A DNA stretch of 25,026 bases, from positions 1 through 25,026 of the forward strand of contig JBEGTJ010000019.1 in assembly GCA_041179465.1 (NCBI GenBank). The letters run 5' to 3'. A program made the translations under genes and the position numbers. Position 1 is the stretch's first letter. Every line of letters starts with the position of its first letter. The notes under the pieces are model-generated. The model searched no databases. It saw only the letters and a list, made by a program, of their open reading frames with translations, and was not told where the DNA came from. Source of the stretch: TMED14 sp041179465. Its GTDB lineage: Bacteria > Bacteroidota > Bacteroidia > Flavobacteriales > Schleiferiaceae. Shown here piece by piece: positions 14,640 to 21,772 of the stretch.

Positions 14640-15826
14640 TTGACGGAGTACGAACCCCCATTGGCAGCCTCGGCGGAAGCCTGAGCGCCGTCCGCGCCGA
14701 CGACCTCGCCGCCCACGCGCTGCGCGCCCTCGTCGCCCGCCACCCCAAGCTCGACCTCTCGGCCATTGACGACGCCTACCTAGGCTGCGCCAACCAGGCC
14801 GGCGAAGACAACCGCAACGTGGCCCGCATGGCCACCTTGCTCGCCGGCATTCCGCACACGGCGCCGGCCGAAACCGTGAACCGCCTCTGCGCCAGCGGCT
14901 TATCGGCCGTTCAGCACGCCGCGCGCGCCGTCCTCTCGGGCGAAGGCGACCTCCTCCTCGCCGGAGGCGTCGAGCACATGACCCGCGCCCCCTACGCCCT
15001 GTCGAAGCCCTCCAAGGCCTACGGCAACGACAGCCAGATGTACGACACCACCTTCGGATGGCGCTTCGTCAACCCCGAAATGAAGCGGCTCTACGGCACC
15101 GACGCCATGGGCGAAACCGCCGAAAACCTCGCCGACCAGTTCGCCATCTCGCGAGAGGACCAGGACGCCCTCGCCCTGCGCAGCCAGCAGCGCGCCGCAG
15201 CCGCCGTTGCCCGCGGCTTCACGGCCGGCGAACTCGCCCCCGTCTCCATTCCGCAGCGCAAAGGAGACCCCGTCGTCTTCGCTCACGACGAATTCGCCAA
15301 GCCCGCCACGACCCTCGAAGGCCTCGCGGGGCTGCGCCCCGCCTTCCGCCCCCACGGAAGCGTCACCGCGGGCAACGCCTCGGGCCTGAACGACGGCGCG
15401 GCCGCCCTCCTCGTCGCCTCGGAAGACGCCCTGCGCACCCATTCGCTGAACCCCCTTGCCCGCATCGTCGCGAGCGGAGTCTCTGGCGTCGAGCCCCGCA
15501 TCATGGGCATCGGCCCCGTGCCCGCCACCCAGCTCGCCCTCCAGCGCGCCGGACTCACTTTGGCCGACATCGACCACATCGAACTCAACGAAGCCTTTGC
15601 CGCCCAGGCCCTCGCGGTCACGCGCAGCCTCGGCCTCGACGACCTCGATCCGCGCATCAACCCCAACGGCGGCGCCATCGCCCTGGGCCACCCCCTCGGA
15701 ATGTCGGGTGCCCGCCTCGCCCTCACGGCCGCCCGAGCCCTGCACGAAACCCAAGGCCGCTACGCCCTTGTCACCATGTGCATCGGGGTCGGCCAGGGTT
15801 ATGCAGTGGTTTTGGAGCGCGTTTAA
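14615..15826 (+). CDS. paaJ: 3-oxoadipyl-CoA / 3-oxo-5,6-dehydrosuberyl-CoA thiolase
   Basis: PaaJ cleaves C8 and C6 3-oxoacyl-CoAs to release acetyl-CoA and finally succinyl-CoA. It has all thiolase landmarks: Cys92 in NRLCASGL, His359 in GHPLGMSGAR and Cys389 in TMCIGVGQG. The 403-residue length and the loop LYGTDAMGETAENLADQF fit the PaaJ/PcaF type. The ATG at 14615 lies inside the end of paaI, overlapping by 25 bases. No clear intrinsic terminator follows; the next 166 bases are AT-rich. Confidence 0.94.
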   Translation: MATRSAFLVDGVRTPIGSLGGSLSAVRADDLAAHALRALVARHPKLDLSAIDDAYLGCANQAGEDNRNVARMATLLAGIPHTAPAETVNRLCASGLSAVQHAARAVLSGEGDLLLAGGVEHMTRAPYALSKPSKAYGNDSQMYDTTFGWRFVNPEMKRLYGTDAMGETAENLADQFAISREDQDALALRSQQRAAAAVARGFTAGELAPVSIPQRKGDPVVFAHDEFAKPATTLEGLAGLRPAFRPHGSVTAGNASGLNDGAAALLVASEDALRTHSLNPLARIVASGVSGVEPRIMGIGPVPATQLALQRAGLTLADIDHIELNEAFAAQALAVTRSLGLDDLDPRINPNGGAIALGHPLGMSGARLALTAARALHETQGRYALVTMCIGVGQGYAVVLERV

Positions 15827-15992
15827 GTCGTGCACCACACATTTAAGTCGCTCAAGTACTTATTTACCTTTAGGTCGGATAAAGTTCTGAGGCACAATTA
15901 TCGAATACCTTTCGAATGGATTTCGTTCTTGATTAGTATTCCAATATTGCACACAAAACAAGTTCATTTAATTCAGTTTAAAACACGCTAGT
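15827..15992 (+). other. AT-rich gap after paaJ
   Basis: Base composition drops abruptly here from the GC-rich paa genes to AT-rich sequence that continues into the next gene. TTTAAGTCG occurs at 15822-15830, overlapping the paaJ stop, and again at 15842-15850. The gap must hold the promoter of the propeller gene, but I could not pick a convincing TTG/TAnnTTTG pair. There is no hairpin with a T run. Confidence 0.5.
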
Positions 15993-17738
15993 ATGGCTGA
16001 TTCTTTTAAAATTTTGTCCGCTTTAATCGTGTACATCTTCAGTGCATACTTCGGATTTGGGCAGACTCAAATTGGACAAGATATTGACGGGGAGAACTCG
16101 TTTGACTTTTCCGGATTCGCATTGGACATGCCCGACCCAAATACCTTGGCCATTGGTGCTTATCACAATTCTGGAACCGCCAATGAAGCTGGACATGTGC
16201 GCATTTATATGCGCGTAGGAACAACCTGGGTTCAAAAAGGGCTCGATATCAATGGTGAAGCGGCGAATGATTGGTCTGGAAAGAGTTTGAGTATGCCCGA
16301 CGCCAATACCATTGCCATTGGCGCAGAACAGAATATCGGAGGAGGAAGTACTGCTGGGCACGTTCGCATCTTTTATTGGAATGGAACGGCATGGACTCAA
16401 AAGGGGAGTGATATTAATGGTCTAACTCCGAATGAGAGTTGCGGGTATTCTGTCAGCATGCCCACTGCCAATACCGTCGCTATCGGCGCACCTCAAAACG
16501 ACAATTCAGTAGATAATGCCGGTGCGGTTCGTGTTTATGATTGGTTAAACAATGGGTGGGTTCAAAGGGGGGGGACTATTTATGGTGAAGCTGAAGCTGA
16601 TTTCTCAGGTCAATGCGTAGTAATGCCCGACCCAAATACCGTGGCAATTGGCGCTTCGAACAACGATGCCTCTGGTAATAATGCCGGCCACGTCCGCGTA
16701 TATCATTGGCTCAACAATTCGTGGACTCAACTTGGATCGGACATAGATGCTGAAGGTCCCGGAGACAATTTTGGGTATTCTATTTCAATGCCTAACGCCA
16801 CAACTTTAGCTTCAGGCGCTTACGGAAACAATGGAACTGGAATTTATCAGGGCAGCGTTCGTGTGTACCAGTGGAGCGGCTCCTCTTGGGTTCAAAAAGG
16901 AAATGATATAGATGGTGAAAGCAATAATGACGGTTCCGGCATTTCGGTTCACATGCCCGATGAACATACTGTTGCTATCGGTGCAGACGCCAATGACGGA
17001 AATGGCTCAAATTCCGGCCACGTTCGCGTATTCTTTTGGAATGGTGCCAATTGGGTGCAGCAGGGAGTCGACATTAACGGTGAGGCAGCTTTTGATGGGT
17101 CAGGAAAAGATGTATGCATGCCCGATAGGTATACTGTCGCCGTGGGCGCTCCCGCTAACAGCGGCGGCGGGCCGTATTCCGGCCACGTTCGTGTATTCCG
17201 ACTTTGCTTTGACTCAATATCAGTTCAGGTTCAAGATTTCACAGCATTTACCGGAGTGGGCTGGGCAAATTTTAAGTGTAAACACACCGATTCATCAGCT
17301 TCGTACCAATGGCAAATGCTCTCTGGTACGACATGGGTAAATCTTACAAATCAATCGAACTTTAGTGGGGCGCTTTCAGACTCGCTCATTATTACCGGAG
17401 TAACTCCTTCGTTGAGCGGTAAAAAATTTCGTTGTGTTATTTCAGGGAGTTGCAGTGTGGACACAACAAATTCCGGTGTTCTAAATGTGGTCAATGGTAT
17501 CGGTATAGAGCCGGCCAATACGAGTTATATCAAGGTCTTCCCTAATCCCACTACAGGTAAAATTCGAATTGGAGGCGGTTTTCAAGGCTCCATTACGTTG
17601 TTCGATCACAACGGATCCATTCTTTATTACGGCGACGCCATAGACGAACTTAACATAAGCTCGTGGCCTAATGGTGTTTACACGCTGCTGTTGTCCAATG
17701 CTAATCTGAATTTACGGCACCGAATTATTAAACTCTAA
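15993..17738 (+). CDS. Secreted seven-repeat propeller protein with T9SS sorting domain
   Basis: This 581-residue protein has a signal peptide (about 1-24, ending FGFGQ). Next come seven FG-GAP-like repeats of the pattern W-x-Q-x-G-x-DI-x-GE ... MPD-x-NT-x-AIGA ... GHVRVY-x-W, which should close into one seven-bladed beta-propeller. An Ig/PKD-like domain follows (about 410-500), then a type A T9SS C-terminal domain with VFPNPTTGKI and the ending YTLLLSNANLNLRHRIIKL. It should be exported across the outer membrane by the type IX system and attached to the surface or released. Ligand and role are unknown. The gene is clearly AT-richer than its neighbours, which suggests different ancestry or selection. 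It is a lone gene, convergent with the E1 gene. Confidence 0.9.
   Translation: MADSFKILSALIVYIFSAYFGFGQTQIGQDIDGENSFDFSGFALDMPDPNTLAIGAYHNSGTANEAGHVRIYMRVGTTWVQKGLDINGEAANDWSGKSLSMPDANTIAIGAEQNIGGGSTAGHVRIFYWNGTAWTQKGSDINGLTPNESCGYSVSMPTANTVAIGAPQNDNSVDNAGAVRVYDWLNNGWVQRGGTIYGEAEADFSGQCVVMPDPNTVAIGASNNDASGNNAGHVRVYHWLNNSWTQLGSDIDAEGPGDNFGYSISMPNATTLASGAYGNNGTGIYQGSVRVYQWSGSSWVQKGNDIDGESNNDGSGISVHMPDEHTVAIGADANDGNGSNSGHVRVFFWNGANWVQQGVDINGEAAFDGSGKDVCMPDRYTVAVGAPANSGGGPYSGHVRVFRLCFDSISVQVQDFTAFTGVGWANFKCKHTDSSASYQWQMLSGTTWVNLTNQSNFSGALSDSLIITGVTPSLSGKKFRCVISGSCSVDTTNSGVLNVVNGIGIEPANTSYIKVFPNPTTGKIRIGGGFQGSITLFDHNGSILYYGDAIDELNISSWPNGVYTLLLSNANLNLRHRIIKL
16068..17210 (+). repeat. Seven tandem 165-bp coding repeats
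   Basis: The ATG of the recurring Met-Pro codons falls at 16128, 16293, 16458, 16623, 16788, 16953 and 17118, an exact 165-bp period. Every repeat is therefore 55 codons without a single insertion or deletion, although the bases have diverged. The repeats correspond to the blades of the propeller. Confidence 0.93.
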
Positions 17739-17740
17739 AG

Positions 17741-17777
17741 TAGGGAGGGCCCTAGCTAGTACCCTAGCAGCCCCTCC
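17741..17777. repeat. CTAG-rich 3' element between convergent genes
   Basis: CCCTAGCTAGTACCCTAG lies between GGAGGG (17744-17749) and CCCTCC (17772-17777), which could pair as a 6-bp stem. The E1 gene's TAG stop (17756-17758) is part of the CTAGCTAG core. The layout matches the elements at 1588-1614 and 6444-6485: between convergent genes, with a stop codon inside. Confidence 0.5.
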
Positions 17778-19792
17778 AACGCCACCCGCACCTTGTCCGC
17801 ATTGGGGAGGTAGGTGGCTTCCAGCGTTTTGTTGAGCGGAATGGCTGGGGTGTCCTCGGCGCCCAGCACGCGCACGGGCGCGTCGAGGGCGGTGAAGCAC
17901 TCCTCTTGAATTCGGGCGGCAATCGAGCGCGCAAACGGCTGAACAGACGGTTCTTCGGTGAGCACCAAAATGCGTCCGTGGGCTCGGGCGCGCGCGAACA
18001 CCAACGCCTCGTCCCAGGGAGAAAGGCTGCGCAGGTCGAGGACTTCGACGGGCATTCCGGCAGACGCTTCGAGCGCCCAGTACACCCCGCGGCCGTAGGT
18101 TACGACCAGGGCGGTGGGTTCGCCCTCGGGCTCTGCGGCACGCACAATGCGGCCCTTGCCGATGGGAATGACGTAGTCGGCGTCCGGCTCGACCGTCTTG
18201 GCGCCCTCCGTTCCTTTGATTTTGGACCAGTACAGGCCTTTGTGTTCGAGCACCACGACGGGGTTGGGGTCCGCGTAGGCGGCCTTCAGCAAGCCCTTGA
18301 GGTCGGCGCCGTTCGAAGGATAGACGACTTTGATTCCGCGAATGGCCGTCACGACCGACTCCACGCTCGACGAGTGAAAGGGTCCGCCGCTGCCGTAGGC
18401 CCCAATGGGAACGCGCAGCACCATGTCGGCCGTCCACTTGCCGTTGGTGAGGTAGTGGGCACGCGAAAGCTCCGTAAACAGCTGGTTGAGGCCCGGCCAG
18501 ATGTAGTCCGCGAACTGCACTTCGACGATGGGCTTGAGGCCCACGGCGGCCATGCCCACGGTGCTTCCGACGATGAAGGCCTCTTGAATCGGCGTGTTGA
18601 AGACGCGGTCGTCCCCAAACTGCTGGGCGAGCGTGGCGGCCTCGCGAAATACGCCTCCCAGGCGGCGGCCAACGTCTTGGCCGTAGAGCAGGGCTTCGGG
18701 GTGGGCGTCGAGGATTTCGCGCACGGCAAACAGGGCGCTGTCGACCATCACGCTGCGCTCGCGGCCGGCGGGCTCGCGGGTTCCGCGCTCTTCGGTCACG
18801 GGCGTCGGAGCCAGGCGGTGCGTGTACAAATCGCTGGGCGTGGGGTCCGGAGCCTCCAGGGCGCGCTCGTAGTCGGCCTGCACGCGGGCCCGGGCGGCGT
18901 CGACGAGGGCGTCCAGCTCGGCGGACTTGTGTCCGTCGGCCAGCAGGGCGGCGCGCAGCTTCGGGAAGGGATCGCGGGCGCGGGCCTCGTCGAGGTCGTC
19001 GCGGTACCACTCCATGCGCACGCCTGAAGTGTGGTGGTTCAAAAGCGGAACCTTCGCGTGCACCAGCACCGGTCCCCGCTTTTTGCGCATCGTGCGCAGC
19101 ACGTCCTTGAGGGCGGAGTAGCACGCGGCGTAGTCGGTTCCGTCGACCTGCACGACGTCGATTCCGGGAAAGCCCTGGGCGTACTGTGCGGCGTTCGCGG
19201 CCCTCGTTTCGGCGGCGTTGGCCGAGATGTCCCAGCCGTTGTCTTGGACCAGCACCAGCAGCGGGAAGCGCTTAAGCGCCGCCATTTGAAGCGCTTCACT
19301 CACTTCGCCTTCGGTCATGGCGGCGTCGCCGATCGAGCAGACCGAAATGGGCTTGGCTCCGCCCCACTCAGCCGTCAGGCCCTGCTTTTCGCGGTACTGG
19401 ATGCCCATGGCGGCTCCAGCCGCCGGAATCGCCTGCATTCCGGTGGCCGACGACTGGTGCGGAATTTTGGGCTTGTCCGCGTCGCGCAGCGAGGGGTGGC
19501 TGTAGTAGGTGCGCCCGCCCGAGAAGGGGTCGTCGCGCTTGGCCAGCAGCTGCAGCATGAGGTCGTAGGGCGTCATTCCGATGCCCAAAAGCATCGCGTC
19601 GTCGCGGTAGTAGGGGTACAAAAGGTCGTTGGGCTCGAGCTGCGTCGCCAGCGCGAGCTGAATGGCCTCGTGTCCGCGCGCGGTGGCGTGCACGTAGGTC
19701 GCCGTCACCTCTTTGTGGGCCTCGTACAGCTCGGCCATCGCCTTGGCCGTGGCCATCAATTCAAACGCGTGAAGCGCGGAACCTTTTTTCAT
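17756..19792 (-). CDS. 2-oxoacid dehydrogenase E1, alpha and beta fused
   Basis: This is a thiamine-diphosphate-dependent E1 component that decarboxylates a 2-oxoacid and loads the acyl group onto lipoyl-E2. At 678 residues it joins the alpha part (about 1-335) and beta part (about 345-678). The TPP motif is GDAAMTEGE (155-163) followed by QDNGW (183-187), a GDA variant of the usual GDG. The beta part has NTPIQEAFIVGSTVGMA and GAYGSGGPFHSSSVES. Fused E1 of this type in Bacteroidota is usually annotated as branched-chain 2-oxoacid dehydrogenase. It is the last gene of the paaZ operon, with ATG overlapping the upstream stop as ATGA, and no E2 or E3 lies in the window. Aromatic 2-oxoacids such as phenylpyruvate are a possible substrate. 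Confidence 0.9.
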   Translation of the reverse strand: MKKGSALHAFELMATAKAMAELYEAHKEVTATYVHATARGHEAIQLALATQLEPNDLLYPYYRDDAMLLGIGMTPYDLMLQLLAKRDDPFSGGRTYYSHPSLRDADKPKIPHQSSATGMQAIPAAGAAMGIQYREKQGLTAEWGGAKPISVCSIGDAAMTEGEVSEALQMAALKRFPLLVLVQDNGWDISANAAETRAANAAQYAQGFPGIDVVQVDGTDYAACYSALKDVLRTMRKKRGPVLVHAKVPLLNHHTSGVRMEWYRDDLDEARARDPFPKLRAALLADGHKSAELDALVDAARARVQADYERALEAPDPTPSDLYTHRLAPTPVTEERGTREPAGRERSVMVDSALFAVREILDAHPEALLYGQDVGRRLGGVFREAATLAQQFGDDRVFNTPIQEAFIVGSTVGMAAVGLKPIVEVQFADYIWPGLNQLFTELSRAHYLTNGKWTADMVLRVPIGAYGSGGPFHSSSVESVVTAIRGIKVVYPSNGADLKGLLKAAYADPNPVVVLEHKGLYWSKIKGTEGAKTVEPDADYVIPIGKGRIVRAAEPEGEPTALVVTYGRGVYWALEASAGMPVEVLDLRSLSPWDEALVFARARAHGRILVLTEEPSVQPFARSIAARIQEECFTALDAPVRVLGAEDTPAIPLNKTLEATYLPNADKVRVALEGLLGY

Positions 19793-20667
19793 TTTTTACC
19801 GAATTCGTAGGTGAGTCCGAGGCCCATAAACTGCTTGGTTTGAATGCCCGAAGCGTCGAGCTTGCCGTCTCCGTTGGTGTCGCGCAGCAGCACGTCTCGG
19901 TCGAACAAGTTTTGGCTCCGCAAGGTGACGCTGAGCGGACCCTTGTTTTTGTACACCAGCAGCAAATCGCTGTCGAGGTCGACGCTGAACGGGGCCTGCA
20001 AGTAGTTCGCGAACGCGTTCAGGCGCAGGTCCATTTTAATGCCCTTCGGGAACGAATGCTGGTAGCGGGCGTTGCCGTACAGGCCCAGTTCTTGGCGGAA
20101 CCTCTGGCCCGGCGCCAGCCCAAACACGCCTTGCGCGCTCAGCACGCTGTCGAGGACCCAGGTGAATTTGGCCGTGACCGGCGACACGTACAGGTCCAAC
20201 CCGTCGGCCTTGTGGGTCAGCCCGAGTCCCGCGATTCCGTAGGCCGGCGCCAGGGCACGCGAAACATAAACTGAGTCCCCCGGTTTGGCGAAGCCCTTGA
20301 CAAACTGCGTTTTAAAGCTGGCGAATCCCGAAAGCTTCCATAGCGGATCCTGGCGAAGCAGGTAGTCGTAGCGCGTCGCGTACTCGAGCTTGTCGTCGAT
20401 TTTGCGGGTAACCCCTTCTTGGATGTTAAGGCTGTAGGTGGCGTCCAGGAGCTGCTCCCAGCGCCATTTTCCGCGCACCGCGATGGCCTGCTGGCGCAGA
20501 ATGGCTCCGGCCGCCAAGTTGTTTTGTCCGCCCGCATTCCATTGGCGCAGCACCGTCTGGTTGAAGCTCACGCCATAAATGGCCGGAAACGACCACTGGG
20601 TCGTGTCGCCCGCGGCCCACAAACTGCCGCTCCACAGGCCCAAGGCCGCCAGCAGCAGTCGGCTCAT
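19789..20667 (-). CDS. DUF3078 protein, probable outer-membrane beta-barrel
   Basis: This 292-residue protein has a signal peptide (about 1-20, ending SLWAAG) and the DUF3078 hallmark QWNAGGQNNLAAGAILRQ near residues 42-60, followed by alternating aromatic strands typical of an outer-membrane barrel. The C-terminus, LGLTYEFGKK, ends in an aromatic strand plus two lysines. Its function is unknown in the family. The ATG at 20667 is chosen because it forms an ATGA overlap with the upstream hydratase-like gene; the longer frame only shadows that gene. The stop forms another ATGA with the E1 gene. Its place in a catabolic operon would suit a channel for an aromatic substrate, which is inference. 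Confidence 0.85.
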   Translation of the reverse strand: MSRLLLAALGLWSGSLWAAGDTTQWSFPAIYGVSFNQTVLRQWNAGGQNNLAAGAILRQQAIAVRGKWRWEQLLDATYSLNIQEGVTRKIDDKLEYATRYDYLLRQDPLWKLSGFASFKTQFVKGFAKPGDSVYVSRALAPAYGIAGLGLTHKADGLDLYVSPVTAKFTWVLDSVLSAQGVFGLAPGQRFRQELGLYGNARYQHSFPKGIKMDLRLNAFANYLQAPFSVDLDSDLLLVYKNKGPLSVTLRSQNLFDRDVLLRDTNGDGKLDASGIQTKQFMGLGLTYEFGKK

Positions 20668-21437
20668 GACTTCGTCAACATGGCTTGAATGCGGCGCTGC
20701 GCTTCGTCCGTGCGCACCAATCCTCCCGAGATGGCGGCGCGTTCGACCAGGAGCTCGTCCCAGTGCTCCGTTCCGTGCCAAAGGGCGCGTTTCAGGGCCG
20801 CCGTCGCTTCCACCGACTGGCCGGCCAAGCGCTCCGCCAGCGCGTCCACTGCCGCGTCCAGGGCGGCCGCGTCGTCCACCACTTGGGCATAAAGTCCGTA
20901 CTGCTGGGCCCAGGCGGCGCTGCGGAACTCCGTCGCGTCAATCGCCAGCTGGCTCATGGCGCTGAGGCCCATTTTGCGCTCCACAGCGGGTCCGACCACA
21001 AAGGGGCCGATGCCCACTGCGAGCTCGCTCAATTTGACCGCGGCGTGCTGGGTCGCGACGCAGTAGTCAACGGCTGAGGCCAGCCCCACGCCACCGCCCA
21101 CGGCCTTGCCCTGCACGCGTCCGACCACAAACTTCGGAACCGTGCGAATCGCGTTGATCACGTGCGCAAATCCGCTAAAAAACGCCAAGCCCTGAGCCTC
21201 GGTGCGGATGCTGGCGAGCTCCGTAAAGCTGGCTCCGCCGCAAAATACCCGATCGCCGCCGCTGCGCAGCACGATCACGTGGACTGCGGGGTCCTGGCCC
21301 TCGTTGCGGATTGCTTGAGCCAAGTCGGCCAGCACCGCGCTGGGCAGCGAGTTGCTCTGGGGGTGAAAAAACTCGATGTGGCTTACGGTTCCGCGGCGTT
21401 CGACGCGCACGTAGCCTTCGTTGGGGTTGGGATTCAT
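20664..21437 (-). CDS. Enoyl-CoA hydratase/isomerase family protein (possible PaaF)
   Basis: This is a crotonase-fold protein of 257 residues, with the oxyanion-hole segments FCGGASF (65-71) and GKAVGGGVGLAS (110-121). In rat crotonase numbering, the first catalytic glutamate (Glu144) corresponds here to Gly118, while the second (Glu164) is retained as Glu138 in LSELAVG. Only one of the two hydratase acids is therefore present, which fits an isomerase or an altered hydratase. In this operon it may fill the PaaF step (2,3-dehydroadipyl-CoA hydration), for which no other candidate exists in the window. ATGA overlaps join it to the genes on both sides. Confidence 0.85.
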   Translation of the reverse strand: MNPNPNEGYVRVERRGTVSHIEFFHPQSNSLPSAVLADLAQAIRNEGQDPAVHVIVLRSGGDRVFCGGASFTELASIRTEAQGLAFFSGFAHVINAIRTVPKFVVGRVQGKAVGGGVGLASAVDYCVATQHAAVKLSELAVGIGPFVVGPAVERKMGLSAMSQLAIDATEFRSAAWAQQYGLYAQVVDDAAALDAAVDALAERLAGQSVEATAALKRALWHGTEHWDELLVERAAISGGLVRTDEAQRRIQAMLTKS

Positions 21438-21772
21438 CGCGTGAAAAAGCTGAGTTGTTCAATAGGGCACACCACGCTGCGGTAGCCGTCGTACCATCGT
21501 TCGCGGCCCGCACTCTTGGCTTCAGCGTGCAGGGCGGCCTTGCGCCATTCGTCCACCGCCGCCGCGTCGCGCCAGTAGCTGACAAAAATGGCGTCGGTTC
21601 CGTTTCGCACCACCTCGTAGCCCAAAAATCCGTCCATCTGCTCGACCGCCCGCATCGTCGCATCGTCCATGGCGTCGTACCCCTCGGGGCTGGGATTCAC
21701 GGGGCGCTCCGACGCAAAAATCACGGCGTAGTTGCCGGGCTTCAGGTCGAGGTTGGGATTCAGAAAGCTCAT
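21434..21772 (-). CDS. Small antibiotic-biosynthesis-monooxygenase-fold protein
   Basis: This 112-residue protein resembles the ABM/dimeric alpha-beta barrel family: a first strand YAVIFASER, a helix of the MRAVEQMDGFLGYEVV type, and the strand DAIFVSYWRD followed by a helix ending AWAxW-like (DEWRKAALHAEAKSAG). Members act as small cofactor-free oxygenases, haem-handling proteins or stress proteins, and the fold alone does not decide which. It sits between paaZ and the crotonase gene with ATGA overlaps on both sides, so a role in handling a reactive ring-cleavage product is plausible but unproven. Confidence 0.78.
   Translation of the reverse strand: MSFLNPNLDLKPGNYAVIFASERPVNPSPEGYDAMDDATMRAVEQMDGFLGYEVVRNGTDAIFVSYWRDAAAVDEWRKAALHAEAKSAGRERWYDGYRSVVCPIEQLSFFTR

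Noticed and set aside
15058..15846. Second plus-strand frame inside paaJ
   Set aside because: The translation is dominated by Arg and Pro, typical of an out-of-frame reading of a GC-rich gene.
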